Shown here: piece by piece, positions 52,936 through 63,800 of the stretch
Layout: each line of letters starts with the position of its first letter
Numbering within the stretch: position 1 is the stretch's first letter
NCBI GenBank assembly: GCA_037481655.1
Contig: JBBFLF010000013.1
Span: 17,319 to 81,318 of the forward strand
Length of the DNA: 64,000 nt
From: Desulfobaccales bacterium
Lineage (GTDB): Bacteria; Desulfobacterota; Desulfobaccia; Desulfobaccales; 0-14-0-80-60-11
Reading direction: 5' to 3'
Notes under the pieces: generated by a model
Seen by the model: only the letters and a program-made list of their open reading frames with translations
Database searches by the model: none
What the model was told of the DNA's origin: nothing
Program-made: the position numbers and the translations under genes

Positions 52936-54219
52936 CTACTCCTTGGCGTGCATGGGCCGCTTGGTGACCCAGCTGATGATCACCGCGATGATGAGCACCA
53001 GACCGGAGAGATAAAAGGCGTAATCGAAAGTGCCGTAAATATCCCGGATGGTGCCGGCGACCCGGGCCATGAAGAAACCGAGACCCCAGCCGATGAACAC
53101 CAGGCCGTAGTTCATGCCCAGGTTCTTGGGCCCGAAGAAGTCCGCCGTGAAGGAGGGCATCAGGGCCAAGCCGCCGCCATACTGCCAGTACGCCACCCCC
53201 AGGGACAGGAACAGCAGGAAGACGTTGCCCGAGGCGATGATGAACGGGGTCAGGAACAGGAACAGGGCGGAGACAATGCAGTTCAAGGCATAGGCGTTGG
53301 AGCGGCCGATCTTGTCGGAATAGAGCCCGGTGCCCACCCGGCCCAGGGCGTTCACCGCGCCGCCGAAGGAGGGGAGCAACCACGCCATGGCCGCCACCGA
53401 GGGGTTAGCCTTGGCGGTCTCCGCCATCAGTTTGGCGGCGTTAGCGATGACCATCAGGCCCGACTGGGTGGTGCCGATGAACATGAGCACCAGGGCGTAG
53501 AACTGCCAGGTGCCGATGATCTCCGAGGGCGACCAGTCAATGGCAGTGCCCACCGGAGCGGCCGGCGGCGCGCCCGCCTTCACCGGCGGAGCCGGCGGCA
53601 CATAGCCGGGTTCAGGCCACGCCAGGAGCGACCCGGCGATGATCACCACGATGGCGAAAAAGATGCCCAACCACACAAAGCTGTAGGTGATACCGTTTTG
53701 GATGAGATAGTTGGCCAGCGGCGAGATATAAAGTGCGGCGCCGCCATAGCCGCCCACCACCAGGCCGGCGATGAGACCACGCTTATGGGGGCCGAACCAC
53801 TTGAGGGCCGCCGGAGTGGGAGCGGCGTAGCCGATGCCCATGCCGATGCCGCCCAGGATACCGAAGCCGATGATCAGACCGGCATAGCTTTTGGCCAGAC
53901 CGGAGATGATGCAGCCGGCCGCCAGGAAGAGACCGCCGGTGATGGCCCCCACTTTGGGTCCGAATTTATCCTGGATGCGGCCACCGGGAATCATGAATAA
54001 GGCGAAAACGAGTACGCAGATAGAAAAAGGCATGGAGGCCTGGGCGTTGCTGAGATAGACCCAGCCCTCGTTGATGCCGGTCATGGGCTGACCGACCATT
54101 TTCTCGTTGATCAGGGCCTTGGCCCAGACGCTCCAGGCGTAAAGAATACCCAGACACAGGTTAACCGCAGTTCCGGCAAAGGTAACCACCCACGCCTTGG
54201 CAGGGACTTTGTCCGCCAT
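52936..54219 (-). CDS. OFA (oxalate/formate antiporter-like) family MFS transporter
   Basis: 12-span major facilitator of 427 residues. It has the OFA-type first helix (NLCLGILYAWSVWAKAL), the MFS loop GRIQDKFGPK, PTPAALKWFGPHKRGLIAGLVVGGYG and FGPKNLGMNYGLVFIGWGLG. Substrate is likely a small organic anion such as formate, oxalate or a monocarboxylate and cannot be fixed from sequence. ATG at 54219 has AGGAGGG upstream. Confidence 0.87.
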   Translation of the reverse strand: MADKVPAKAWVVTFAGTAVNLCLGILYAWSVWAKALINEKMVGQPMTGINEGWVYLSNAQASMPFSICVLVFALFMIPGGRIQDKFGPKVGAITGGLFLAAGCIISGLAKSYAGLIIGFGILGGIGMGIGYAAPTPAALKWFGPHKRGLIAGLVVGGYGGAALYISPLANYLIQNGITYSFVWLGIFFAIVVIIAGSLLAWPEPGYVPPAPPVKAGAPPAAPVGTAIDWSPSEIIGTWQFYALVLMFIGTTQSGLMVIANAAKLMAETAKANPSVAAMAWLLPSFGGAVNALGRVGTGLYSDKIGRSNAYALNCIVSALFLFLTPFIIASGNVFLLFLSLGVAYWQYGGGLALMPSFTADFFGPKNLGMNYGLVFIGWGLGFFMARVAGTIRDIYGTFDYAFYLSGLVLIIAVIISWVTKRPMHAKE

Positions 54220-54468
54220 GTAACCCTCCTCATTGTCTAAGGACTGAGTGCCAAAAAGCCCACACAACCATCGCTATATCTGAGCGCCAATGTTCCCCCG
54301 GCCTCACCGGCCTTGTGTCACCTCCTTTCTGGGGGGCGGGCTTTCCTCGGAAGGGTGGTACTCCAATTCCATATTAGCGGAGGAAAAATTTTCCTGGCAA
54401 GAGAAATTGACGGCCGGCTGCGATTTGCCTGTCCTGATTTCGACCCTTAATGTTTTGTTTCAGACTGG

Positions 54469-55746
54469 CTAAGCCAGCTCCCCAAAGGCCTGCACCGTGG
54501 CCTTTAGGTCCGCCTCGGTATGAGCCAGAGAAACAAACCAAGCCTCAAACTGGGAGGGCGGCAGATACACCCCTTTCTTAAGCATCCCCTGGAAAAAGTG
54601 TCGGAAGGCGGCCAGGTCAGACTTCTGGGCCTCGGTGAGGGAACGCACCGGACCGGGGGTGAAAAAGACCGTGAGCATGGAGCCCACCCGCTGCACGCAA
54701 AGCGGCAGGCCCTTTGCCCGGATCGTCTCCTTCAGGCCCATCTCCAGCTTGCCTCCCAGGGCCTCCAGGCGCTCATAAACCCCCGGCTCCTGCAGCGTCC
54801 GCAAAGTGGCCAGCCCGGCGGCCACCGCCACCGGGTTGCCGGAGAGGGTCCCCGCCTGATAGACCGGCCCCAGCGGCGCCAGCTGCTCCATGAGCTCCCG
54901 GCGGCCGCCGTAGGCCCCCACCGGCAGGCCCCCGCCGATGATCTTCCCCAGGCAGGTGAGGTCGGGGGTGACGCCATACAGCGCCTGGGCCCCGCCCCAG
55001 GCCACCCGAAAGCCGGTGATGACCTCGTCAAAGATGAGGAGGGCCCCTTCCCGGCGGGTGAGCTCCCTCAAACCGGGTAGGAAACCGGGTTCCGGCGGCA
55101 CCACCCCCATATTCCCGGCCACCGGCTCCACGATGACCGCGGCAATTTCGCCGGGGTAGCGCTCGAAGGCCTGGCGCACCGCCTCCAGATCGTTATACGG
55201 CAGCGACAGGGTGAGCTCGGCAATGGCCGGGGGCACTCCGGGGCTGCCGGGGATGCCCTGGGTGAGCACGCCGCTGCCTGCGGCCACCAGAAAGGAGTCG
55301 GCATGGCCGTGGTAGCAGCCGTCGAACTTGATCACCCGGGGCCGGCCGGTGACCCCCCGGGCCAGCCGGAGGGCGCTCATGCAGGCCTCGGTGCCGGAGC
55401 TCACCAGGCGCACCATCTCGAGAGAAGGCACCGCCTGGCACAAGAGCTCCGCCAGCTCCACTTCCCCGGGAGTGGGGGCACCGAAGCTCGTGCCCCGGGC
55501 CGCGGCCGCCGTGATGGCCGCCACCACCTTCGGGTGGGCGTGGCCCAGGATCAGGGGTCCCCAGGAGCCCACGTAATCCAGGTAGCTATGACCGTCCACA
55601 TCCCACACCCGGGCGCCTTCCCCCCGGGCGAGGATCCGGGGACTGCCGCCCACCGCGCCCCAGGCCCGGACGGGGCTGTTCACCCCCCCGGGCATGAGCT
55701 TTAACGCTGCCTGAAACAACCGGGCCGACTGGCTGTCATCCGCCAT
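54469..55746 (-). CDS. hemL: glutamate-1-semialdehyde 2,1-aminomutase
   Basis: PLP enzyme of the C5 tetrapyrrole route that converts glutamate-1-semialdehyde into 5-aminolevulinate. The 425-residue product carries [40 protein letters not shown] and the cofactor lysine near 267 in [21 protein letters not shown] lies six bases before the ATG. Read after the ahb-type gene in the same direction, with a GC-rich hairpin between them. Confidence 0.96.
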   Translation of the reverse strand: MADDSQSARLFQAALKLMPGGVNSPVRAWGAVGGSPRILARGEGARVWDVDGHSYLDYVGSWGPLILGHAHPKVVAAITAAAARGTSFGAPTPGEVELAELLCQAVPSLEMVRLVSSGTEACMSALRLARGVTGRPRVIKFDGCYHGHADSFLVAAGSGVLTQGIPGSPGVPPAIAELTLSLPYNDLEAVRQAFERYPGEIAAVIVEPVAGNMGVVPPEPGFLPGLRELTRREGALLIFDEVITGFRVAWGGAQALYGVTPDLTCLGKIIGGGLPVGAYGGRRELMEQLAPLGPVYQAGTLSGNPVAVAAGLATLRTLQEPGVYERLEALGGKLEMGLKETIRAKGLPLCVQRVGSMLTVFFTPGPVRSLTEAQKSDLAAFRHFFQGMLKKGVYLPPSQFEAWFVSLAHTEADLKATVQAFGELA

Positions 55747-55841
55747 GGGGAACTCCTTGGTGTGTTTTACTCGGTGGAAAAGGGCTCAAAGGATGATCTT
55801 CGCTTCTCACCCCCAATCCATATGGGATTGGGGGAGGGGGA

Positions 55842-55888
55842 TTGGGGGAGGGGGCAAGGGCCCACCGGCCCTTGGCCACCTCCCCCAA
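55842..55888. repeat. GC-rich intergenic hairpin, dispersed family B variant
   Basis: TTGGGGGAGGGGGCAAGGGC pairs with GGCCCTTGGCCACCTCCCCCAA with small bulges, directly after the ahb-type gene stop (55889). A smaller palindrome of CCCCCAATCC type lies just beyond it at 55810-55834. Confidence 0.7.
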
Positions 55889-56374
55889 CTAGCCCGGGTC
55901 GTCTTCCCGGAAGTAGCGCATGGTGGTCTTTTTCAGCTCCTGGTCGCTGAAGAGCACTTCATAGGTGTCCACGCCCACCTCTTTTGCCATCTCGGCCACC
56001 AGGCCGGCGATCTCCTCGGGATTGCGGCCATGCACCATGCTGTAAAGCGTGTAGGGCCATCCTGGGGCCGGCCGGCGGGCGTAACAGTGGCTCACCTGAC
56101 GGTAGGCCGCCAGCCTCCGACCTACCTGCTCCAGGTCCGGGTCGGGGACCTGCCAGGCCACCAGGGCGTTGGCGCTGAAGCCGGAGAGCTGGTGCCTTAA
56201 GGTCGCCCCGAAGCGCCTGATGATGCCCAGCTCCTTGAGCCGGCGGATCACTGCCAGCACCTCCGCCACCGTGGCCCCGGCCCGCTTGGCCACCGCCTCA
56301 AAGGGCTCCGGCACCACCTCCAGGTCCTGCTGCAGGGCCAGGATGACCCGCTGTTCCAGCTCGCTCAACTCCAT
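55889..56374 (-). CDS. siroheme decarboxylase subunit (AhbA/AhbB, AsnC/Lrp fold)
   Basis: 161-residue protein with an N-terminal winged helix (ELEQRVILALQQDLEVVPEPFEAVAKRAG) and an AsnC-type domain. The signature segments FGATLRHQLSGFSANALVAWQV, HCYARRPAPGWPYTLYSMVHG and SDQELKKTTMRYF are those of siroheme decarboxylase, which converts siroheme into didecarboxysiroheme in the alternative heme pathway of sulfate reducers and archaea. Some family members act as heme-responsive regulators. AGGAG precedes the ATG. Its usual second subunit is not beside it. Confidence 0.87.
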   Translation of the reverse strand: MELSELEQRVILALQQDLEVVPEPFEAVAKRAGATVAEVLAVIRRLKELGIIRRFGATLRHQLSGFSANALVAWQVPDPDLEQVGRRLAAYRQVSHCYARRPAPGWPYTLYSMVHGRNPEEIAGLVAEMAKEVGVDTYEVLFSDQELKKTTMRYFREDDPG

Positions 56375-56632
56375 ATGGTGCTCCTGTTGTGGGGACTATA
56401 AATGATGCCGGGGAACTTGACAAGCCGGGAGCATGGGCGGGAGAGGGCGCCGCGGGCTAAGAGCCATTGCCCCTCCCCAACCCTGGCCTGAAAGTTATGG
56501 GCGAGACTGGGGGAAGAGTCATCCCCCTCCCCCATGGCGCTCAGGGAGCATGCATGGGCAAGATTCAGGAGGATTCGTGCCCCTTGCTCCTGGGGAGGGC
56601 GGGACAGGCAAGAGGGCCTGGATTGCTCCGGC

Positions 56633-57097
56633 TCAGGGACGGAACTCCACCGGGTCGCCCACCTGAATGCCGTGGGCGGCGGCAAAGCCGGCGGGCACTT
56701 CCAGCACCTGGCTCACCGGCACCGGCGAGGTGAGGGTGCCGGGAAAATCCGCCGGCACCTCCGGCGTCACCCCCACCACCCGGCCGTCCTTGAGCCACAG
56801 GAAATCCAGCCCGAAACGCATGTCCCGCATGCAGAAGTGCTGCACCTCCGTGGCGGGGAGGAGAAAGAGCATGCCGTGGCCAGGGGGGAGGGCCGGGCGG
56901 TGACTCAAGCCCAGATAGAGCTTTTCCGGCGTGGAGACCACCTCGGCGGTGACGGGCACCCCCCGGATGAGCACCGTGAGGACGGGATTACCGTAAGGAG
57001 AGAGCGACGCGGCCGCCGCCGGCACCTGAAGGGCCATAAACACCAAGGCCACCAGCAGCGCTTCCCCTGCCACCCCTCTCCGCCATCGCTGGGACAT
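56633..57097 (-). CDS. exported DUF192 family protein
   Basis: 154 residues with a signal peptide (GEALLVALVFMALQVPAAAA) and a DUF192 domain: VVSTPEKLYLGLSHRPALPPGHGMLFLLP, FCMRDMRFGLDFLWLKDGRVVGV and VLEVPAGFAAAHGIQVGDPV. The family is small, periplasmic and of unknown function. It lies 26 bases after the DUF4301 gene on the same strand. Confidence 0.85.
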   Translation of the reverse strand: MSQRWRRGVAGEALLVALVFMALQVPAAAASLSPYGNPVLTVLIRGVPVTAEVVSTPEKLYLGLSHRPALPPGHGMLFLLPATEVQHFCMRDMRFGLDFLWLKDGRVVGVTPEVPADFPGTLTSPVPVSQVLEVPAGFAAAHGIQVGDPVEFRP

Positions 57098-57123
57098 TCC
57101 TCAGCCTCCCCTCACACCCGGCC

Positions 57124-58698
57124 TCACTCCGGCAGGTGCTCCGGCCTGAGCAGGTCCAGGGCGGTCTTCACCGGGTTGAAGGTGATGGCCGGCACTTCCA
57201 CAAAGACGGTGAGCCAGCGGGCCATGCCGCCGTTCCACAGGCCCGGCAGCTCCAGGGCCTTGAGCTCCCGGCCGTTGTAGGATTTGCGGCTGATGAAGAC
57301 CGCCTCAGGGTCGGCAAAGCGCTGCAGCTCAAAGGGCCGGCCCTGATAGTCCCTGAGGGTCACCACCAGGTCCACCGGATTGAAATGGGTGGCCGCCTCC
57401 CACACCGCCCGCTGGTCCGGGTCAGTGAGGTCCACTTGGGCCCCTTCCACAATCTGCAGGCTGAGGCTGCCGTCCGCCTCCGCCACCCAGAAGGGCGCCC
57501 CCCCGGGCTCCCCTTCGTTTTTCACCACCCCGCACACCCTCAAAGGCCGGTTCAGGGCGGCTATCAGAAATTCCCGCTGGGAAGGAGTCGGCCACTCGGA
57601 GAAATTAGCAGGCAGGAACACCGAGAGCTCCTCCCGGGCAAAGGCGGCCGCTTGGGCCAGCACCCCGGGATCGCCCTCCCCGGCGGCCAACTGCCGCAAC
57701 AGAGAATGCAGCCGGCCCTCCAGCTCCAGCAGCAGGCCCCCCATGAGCCGCTTCCAGAGAATGGTGGGCTCCTTCAGGCGGTCCGGCACCACATTGTCGA
57801 TGTTTTTGATATAGACCAGATCGCCGCCGCACTCCTGGAGATTAATAAGAAGCGCCCCATGCCCGCCGGGCCGGAAGTGCAGGCGGCCGTCCGCCTCCCG
57901 GAAAGGGCGGTTGTCCAGGTCCACCGCCAGGGTGTCGGTGGCGTGGCTCTGAGAGGAAAACTCCACCTGAAAGCGGCAGCCCAGGCGGGCCTCCCAGCGG
58001 GGCAGAACCTCCCTGAGCATGGCCGTGAAAAGCTCCCGGTGCTCCGGCAGGATGGTGACGTGCAGGCGGCAGCGGCCGTGGCCATCCCGTACGTAGTGGG
58101 CCGCCTCCACCAGGTGCTCCTCCAGGGCGGTGCGGCACTCCTCGCCGTAGCGGTGAAACTTCAGCAGACCCTTGGGCAGGGCGGCGTAATTGAGGCCGGC
58201 AGGGGTGAGAAGATAAAAGAGGGCGCAATGATATTCGCCGGCGGCCAGGAGCCGTTCGGCCTCCAGGCCTTTCTCTCCTAAACAGCGGGCCAGGTCCGGA
58301 TAGAAGGCAAAACGCTTCAAAGCCTGGCAGAAAGCCGCCACCGGCCCCTGTGGCGGCGGGCACCTTTCCCCTTTGTGCCCTTCCCCGGCCAGAAGCTCAG
58401 GGGGGAGCTCCGCCAGGTAGCTCAAGGGCGCCTGGAACATGCGGCTGGCCGCCCCGGAGGCGGGGACGAATTTGAGAAACCGCCCCTTTTGTGCCGCCTC
58501 GGCCTGGAGGGCCAGATACCGGGGGTGATCTTCCGGCTCCAGCTGGCGGATGCCGTCCCCCAGAGTGCAGGGCCGGGCCAGCCTGAGGGCCGGGCGGGGC
58601 CGGGTGAAAAAGGCGAGCTGCTCCCGCACCCGGGCCTCGGAGATCCCCAGGGCGGCCATCTGCCAACGGTCCTGCTCGGTGAACTGCCAGCTCTCCAT
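57124..58698 (-). CDS. DUF4301 family protein
   Basis: A 524-residue cytoplasmic protein of the DUF4301 family, recognised by FLKFVPASGAASRMF, GLLKFHRYGEECRTALEEHLVEAA, HVTILPEHRELF, SSQSHATDTLAVDLDNRPFR, RPGGHGALLINLQ and FISRKSYNGRELKALELPGLWNGGMA. The nucleotidyltransferase-like sequence (GASGAASRM...GGHGALL) hints at a sugar-nucleotide-type enzyme, but no activity is established. The ATG at 58698 is chosen because upstream in-frame sequence is AT-rich and unlike the family; no clear Shine-Dalgarno is present, so an upstream start cannot be excluded. Confidence 0.82.
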   Translation of the reverse strand: MESWQFTEQDRWQMAALGISEARVREQLAFFTRPRPALRLARPCTLGDGIRQLEPEDHPRYLALQAEAAQKGRFLKFVPASGAASRMFQAPLSYLAELPPELLAGEGHKGERCPPPQGPVAAFCQALKRFAFYPDLARCLGEKGLEAERLLAAGEYHCALFYLLTPAGLNYAALPKGLLKFHRYGEECRTALEEHLVEAAHYVRDGHGRCRLHVTILPEHRELFTAMLREVLPRWEARLGCRFQVEFSSQSHATDTLAVDLDNRPFREADGRLHFRPGGHGALLINLQECGGDLVYIKNIDNVVPDRLKEPTILWKRLMGGLLLELEGRLHSLLRQLAAGEGDPGVLAQAAAFAREELSVFLPANFSEWPTPSQREFLIAALNRPLRVCGVVKNEGEPGGAPFWVAEADGSLSLQIVEGAQVDLTDPDQRAVWEAATHFNPVDLVVTLRDYQGRPFELQRFADPEAVFISRKSYNGRELKALELPGLWNGGMARWLTVFVEVPAITFNPVKTALDLLRPEHLPE

Positions 58699-59008
58699 AC
58701 TCGCGGAGGAAAATCGGCCATCCGGTGAATTTTCTTCAACGGAAAAATAACAAAATCTCCCAAGAAAAAAAATCCGTCCGGAAGGAATCATGAGAGATAG
58801 GGAAAAGGGAAGTCCGGGAGAGATTTTTAAAGACAGGATCTGGAAACCGGCGGCCCGGTCTCCCTTTCAGCAGCTTTTCACTCTGTGAGGTTCTGAGGAT
58901 CGGAAGGGGCGAGGAATGGGGGCCTGGGTCTTGACCTTGATGTTAGGGGGTGGGCAAAAAATCCGGGAGAGGGGAGGGAGCCATCGGTTCCTGGACCTCT
59001 CCCGGACG

Positions 59009-59042
59009 CAAAAGGGCGGGCCCCCGATCCCGGAGGCCCGCC
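59009..59042 (-). terminator. rho-independent terminator of the cold-shock gene
   Basis: On the minus strand GGCGGGCC and GGCCCGCC form a perfect 8-bp stem (59015-59042) followed by CTTTT. It starts eight bases after the csp stop codon. The rest of the gap to the DUF4301 start (58699-59008) holds no gene. Confidence 0.82.
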
Positions 59043-59049
59043 GTTGGGC

Positions 59050-59253
59050 TCAGACTTTGGTGACGTTCTGGGCCTGCGGGCCCTTGGCGCCCTGGACGAT
59101 CTCGAATTCCACGGTCTGGTTTTCCTGCAGGGACCGGAACCCGTTCATCTGGATGGCGCTGTGATGCACAAACACATCCGGGCCATCCTCCCGGGAAATG
59201 AATCCGAACCCTTTGGCGTCGTTGAACCACTTGACCGTACCACGTACTCTCAT
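59050..59253 (-). CDS. cold-shock domain protein (CspA family)
   Basis: 67-residue single-strand nucleic-acid chaperone with both RNP motifs (KGFGFIS and VFVHHSAI), and the family start [24 protein letters not shown] lies seven bases before the ATG. A long 5' leader of about 140 bases from a consensus promoter is typical of temperature-responsive csp mRNAs. Confidence 0.96.
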   Translation of the reverse strand: MRVRGTVKWFNDAKGFGFISREDGPDVFVHHSAIQMNGFRSLQENQTVEFEIVQGAKGPQAQNVTKV

Positions 59254-59400
59254 GCAACTATCCTCCGAAATGTAAATCGCCTGCAAGAAAAGCAGACCGG
59301 TGAGGGCAGGCCACAAAAAAAATCGAAACGGCCCGCGGCCGCTTCGATTCTCTCCCCGGGAGAACCCTCCCGGATGTCTGCGTGCCTGCCATCTGTTAAC

Positions 59401-59429
59401 ATCATCGTCTGCCGCCGGGATATTGTCAA
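59401..59429 (-). promoter_or_regulatory. sigma-70 promoter of the cold-shock gene
   Basis: On the minus strand TTGACA (59424-59429) is followed after 17 bases by GATGAT (59401-59406). The predicted start near 59394 gives a leader of about 140 bases before the csp ATG. Confidence 0.6.
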
Positions 59430-59536
59430 GGGAAATCTGGCGCCCGGTCCCGAAAAACCCAAAATTTCCTCCTCCGCCTGCCCCGGACCACCTTTTCCCC
59501 CAAACGCGAAATTCTAGGCTATAATAAAAATACCTT

Positions 59537-60703
59537 GTGATTCGATTTGGACTGACCTTGCACACCCTGACCGCATTCCTCCGACCACGGCTCCCGCTTT
59601 TCCCGAGCCTTTTCCTCTTCCTTGTCAGCCTGAGCCTCTGGGCCTGCTCCGGAAGCCGCTCCGAAGCCCCGGCCACCCCGCCGCCGGTGCCCGTCACCGT
59701 TGCCCCGGTGCAGCAAAAAACCGTGCCCGTGGTCCTGAAGACCATCGGCAACGTGGAGGCTTACGCCACTGTCTCCGTCAAGGCCCTGGTGGGCGGCGAG
59801 CTCCTCAAAGTGCATTTCCGGGAGGGGCAGGAGGTAAAAGAGGGGGACCTCCTCTTCACCATCGACCCCCGGCCCCACCAGGCGGCCCTCAGGGAGGCCC
59901 AGGCCAAGCTGGCCCGGGACCAGGCCCTTCTCAAAAAAGCCCAGGATGACGCCCGGCGCTACGCCCGGCTCATCCAGGACGACCTCATCAGCCGGGAGCA
60001 GTTCGACCAGGTCACCGCCACCGCCCAGGCCCTGGAGGCCACCGTGCGGGCCGATGAAGCCGCGGTGGAGAGCGCCCGCCTGAAACTGGCCTACTGCACC
60101 ATCCGCTCCCCCATCAGCGGCCGCACCGGCAGCCTCCTGGTGCACCAGGGCAATATCGTCAAAGCCGAGGATGAAAAAAACGTGCTGGTGGTCATCCACC
60201 AGATCCAACCCATTTACATCAGCTTCACTCTGCCCGAACAGCACTTCGGCGCCATCAAGGCCGCCCAGGCCGCTGGGCCGGTGGCGGTCACTGCGGTCAT
60301 CCCTGGGGAGGGCGACCGCCCGGTGAGCGGCCGTTTGAGCTTCGTGGACCACGCCGTGGACCAGGCCACCGGCACCATCCGCCTCAAGGCCACCTTTGTC
60401 AATGAGGACAAACGCCTCTGGCCCGGCCAGTTCGTGGAAGTATCCCTGAAACTGGCCGATGAACCCGACGCCCTGGTGGTCCCCGCCCGGGCCATCCAGA
60501 CCGGCCAAGGCGAACAATACGTCTTCACCCTCACCCCCGAGAACACCGTGCAATACCGGCCGGTCACCGTCAAACGCCACCTGGAAGGGGAAACCGTGCT
60601 GGCCGGCGGCGTTAAACCCGGCGAAATGGTGGTCACCGACGGCCACCTGCGCCTCACCCCTGGGGCGAGGGTGGTGGTTAAGGATTCCGGGGGAGGGGGC
60701 TGA
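59537..60703 (+). CDS. RND efflux periplasmic adaptor (membrane fusion lipoprotein)
   Basis: 388 residues. A long N-terminal hydrophobic signal ends in a lipobox-like SLWACSGS, so the mature protein is probably lipid-anchored in the inner membrane. It then has a barrel-sandwich hybrid domain ([33 protein letters not shown]), a coiled-coil hairpin (about 105-165), its return half ([17 protein letters not shown]) and a beta-barrel. It links the RND pump to an outer-membrane channel not encoded here. GTG start at 59537 is tentative; a TATAAT at 59520-59525 lies very close to it. Confidence 0.88.
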   Translation: MIRFGLTLHTLTAFLRPRLPLFPSLFLFLVSLSLWACSGSRSEAPATPPPVPVTVAPVQQKTVPVVLKTIGNVEAYATVSVKALVGGELLKVHFREGQEVKEGDLLFTIDPRPHQAALREAQAKLARDQALLKKAQDDARRYARLIQDDLISREQFDQVTATAQALEATVRADEAAVESARLKLAYCTIRSPISGRTGSLLVHQGNIVKAEDEKNVLVVIHQIQPIYISFTLPEQHFGAIKAAQAAGPVAVTAVIPGEGDRPVSGRLSFVDHAVDQATGTIRLKATFVNEDKRLWPGQFVEVSLKLADEPDALVVPARAIQTGQGEQYVFTLTPENTVQYRPVTVKRHLEGETVLAGGVKPGEMVVTDGHLRLTPGARVVVKDSGGGG

Positions 60704-60772
60704 GGGCCACAGGCGCTTACCCCTCCCTCAGCCTCCCTCCCCCACCCCATATCGGGGGGTGGGGAGGGGAGC

Positions 60773-60818
60773 GTGAGGGGAGGGCGGGGGAGCCAGGCTC
60801 CCCCGGCCCTCCCCTCAC
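60773..60818. repeat. GC-rich intergenic hairpin, dispersed family A
   Basis: GTGAGGGGAGGGCGGGGGAGCC pairs with GGCTCCCCCGGCCCTCCCCTCAC (one bulge). It sits between the adaptor and permease genes, preceded by a CCCCACCCC/GGGGTGGGG palindrome at about 60740-60764. Confidence 0.75.
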
Positions 60819-60831
60819 TCCCGAGCAGCCT

Positions 60832-63800
60832 ATGAACCTTGCAGGGCCTTTTATCCGGCGGCCGGTGATGACCACGTTGGTCATGCTCGGCCTGTTGCTC
60901 TTTGGGTTGATTTCGTACCGGTATTTGCCGGTGAGTCAGCTTCCCAATGTGGATTTCCCCACCATCCTGGTGAACGCCCAGCTTCCCGGGGCCACCCCGG
61001 AGACCATGGCGGCGGCGGTGGCCACGCCTTTGGAGCGGGAGTTTTCCACCATCTCGGGGCTGGAGGCGTTGAATTCGGTGAATGCTCACGGCTTCAGCCA
61101 GATCACCCTCACCTTTGCCTTGAGCAAAGATCTGGATGCTGCGGCCCAGGATGTGCAGGCGGCTATTGCCAAGGCGGCCCGCTTCCTGCCGCCGGAGATG
61201 CCCAGTCAGCCCACCTACTCCAAGGTGAATCCGGCGGACATGCCGGTGCTGTACATTGCCCTGACTTCGGCCACGTTGCCGCTCTCCACCATTCATGAGT
61301 ATGCCGACACGCTGATGGCCCAGCGCATCTCCATGGTGGAAGGGGTGGCCCAGGTGCAGGTCTTCGGGGCCCAGAAGTATGCGGTGCGCATCCAGGTGGA
61401 CCCCAAGGCCCTGGCGGCCCGGGGCATCGGGCTGGACGAGGTGGCCCAGGCGGTGCAGCAGGCCAATGTCAACCTGCCCACCGGGACGCTTTCCGGGCCG
61501 CACCAGGCCTTTGCCTTGCAGGCCACCGGCCAGCTTACTCAGGCGGCGGCCTACCGGCCCCTGATCATCGCCTACCGCCAGGGGCATCCGGTGCGGCTCC
61601 AGGATGTGGGGCAGGTGCTGGACAGTGTCGAAGAGGACAAGATCGCCAGCTGGTACAAGCAGTCCCGGGCGGTGGTCCTGGCCATCCAGCGCCAGCCCGG
61701 CACCAACACCATTGAGGTGGTGGACCGGGTGCGCCAGCTGCTCCCCACCTTCCGGAATCAGATCCCCGGGGCGGTGGACCTGGTGGTGCTCTATGACCGC
61801 TCCGAGTCCATCCGGGAATCCGTCCGGGACGTCAAATTCACCCTTATTTTGGCCGTGGCCCTGGTGATATTGGTCATTTTTCTTTTCATTCGCAACCTGT
61901 CCGCCACTATCATCCCCTCCCTGGCCCTGCCCCTGTCCATCATCGGCACCTTCCCGGTGATGTATCAGTTGGGCTACAGCATCGACAACCTGTCCCTCAT
62001 GGCCCTCACTCTGGCGGTGGGCTTTGTGGTGGATGATGCCATCGTGGTCCTGGAGAATATCGTTCGCCACATGGAGATGGGCAAGGGCCGCTTCCAGGCG
62101 GCGTTGGACGGCTCCCGGGAGATCGGCTTCACCATCGTCTCCATGACCCTGTCCTTGGCCGCGGCCTTCATTCCCATCCTGTTCATGGGGGGCATTTTGG
62201 GGCGGCTGCTGCATGAATTCGCGGTGACCATCACCGCCGCCATTTTGGTCTCCGGGGTGGTCTCCCTCACCCTGACACCCATGCTCTGCAGCCGCTATCT
62301 GAGGCCCCCCAAGGAGGAGCACCACGGCCGCCTCTACGCCGTGAGCGAGCGCTTCTTTGAGCTCATGCTTCAGGGCTATGACGCCACCCTGAAGGCGGTC
62401 CTGGCCCGGCCCGGCGTCACGCTTTTCGCCTCCGGGATTATCCTGGCGCTGACGGTCTATCTCTTTGCGGTGATGCCCAAAGGGTTTCTTCCCAGCGAGG
62501 ATCAGGGCACCATCTTCTGCTTCACCGAGGCGGCCCAGGGGATCTCCTTTGAGGCCATGAAGGAGCGTCAGCAGGAGGTGGGCCGGGTGGTCCTCACCCA
62601 CCCGGCGGTGCGCTCCTATTTCTCCGCCATCGGCGCCAGCACCCACAACCCCTCGGCCAACACCGGGCGGCTGTTCATCCAGCTCAAGCCCCGCCACGAG
62701 CGGCCCCATGTGGATGAGGTGATTAAGGAGCTGCGGCCCCTTTTGGCCAGCGTTCCCGGCATCACCGTCTATCCCCAGAACCTGCCGCCCATCCGCATCG
62801 GCGGCACCCTCACCAAGAGCCTCTACCAGTTCACCCTGCAGGGGCCGGACATCCAGGAGCTTTATCATTACGCCGGGCTTCTGGAGGCCAAGATGAAGGC
62901 CCTGCCGGGGCTTCAGGATGTCACCAGCGATCTCCTCATCAAGAATCCCCAGGTGGAGGTGATCATTCACCGGGACAAGGCCGCGGCCTTAGGCCTCTCG
63001 GCGCACAAGATTGAAGAGGCCCTGTACAGCGCCTACGGCACCCGCCAGGTCTCCACCATCCTGGCTCCCAACAATCAGTACAAAGTCATCCTGGAGCTCC
63101 TGCCCCAGTATCAGGCCGATCCGGCGGCGCTGCCCCTGCTTTACGTCCGCAACAATGCCGGCCAGCTGGTGCCCCTGAACGCCGCGGTGACCCTGAAGCG
63201 CAGCTACGGCCCCTTGACCGTCAACCACGCCGGTCAGCTCCCGGCCGTGACCCTGAGCTTCAACCTCAAACCCGGGGTGGCCCTGAGCGAAGCGGTGGAC
63301 GCGGTCACCCGGCTGGCCCGGGAGACTCTGCCCCCCACCCTCACCACCGGCTTCCAGGGCACCGCCCAGGCCTACCAGAGCTCCCTCAAGGGCCTGTGGC
63401 TGCTTCTCGTCATGGCCATCCTGGTGATTTATCTCATCCTGGGCATGCTCTACGAGAGCTTCATCCACCCCCTGACCATCCTCTCGGGGTTGCCCTCCGC
63501 CGGGCTGGGGGCCCTGGTGACGCTCCTCCTTTTCCGCCACGACCTCAACATCTACGCCTTTGTGGGCATCATCATGCTGGTGGGCATCGTTAAGAAAAAC
63601 GCCATCATGATGATCGACTTCGCCCTGGAGGCCCAGCGCACCGAGGGCAAGGCGCCGGCCGCGGCCATCTACCAGGGGGCGCTCATCCGCTTTCGGCCCA
63701 TCATGATGACCACCATGGCGGCCCTCATGGGCGCTTTGCCCATCGCCTTGGGCTTCGGAGCCGGCGGCGAAGCCCGGCAACCCCTGGGTCTGGCGGTGGT

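Noticed and set aside
54240..54290. TGGCAC upstream of the OFA transporter as a sigma-54 -24 box
   Set aside because: The matching -12 GC is absent at the required spacing (TCAGTCCTT follows).
60214..62970. 918-codon open frame antisense to the RND adaptor and permease
   Set aside because: Composition-driven antisense frame; translation has no recognisable domain.
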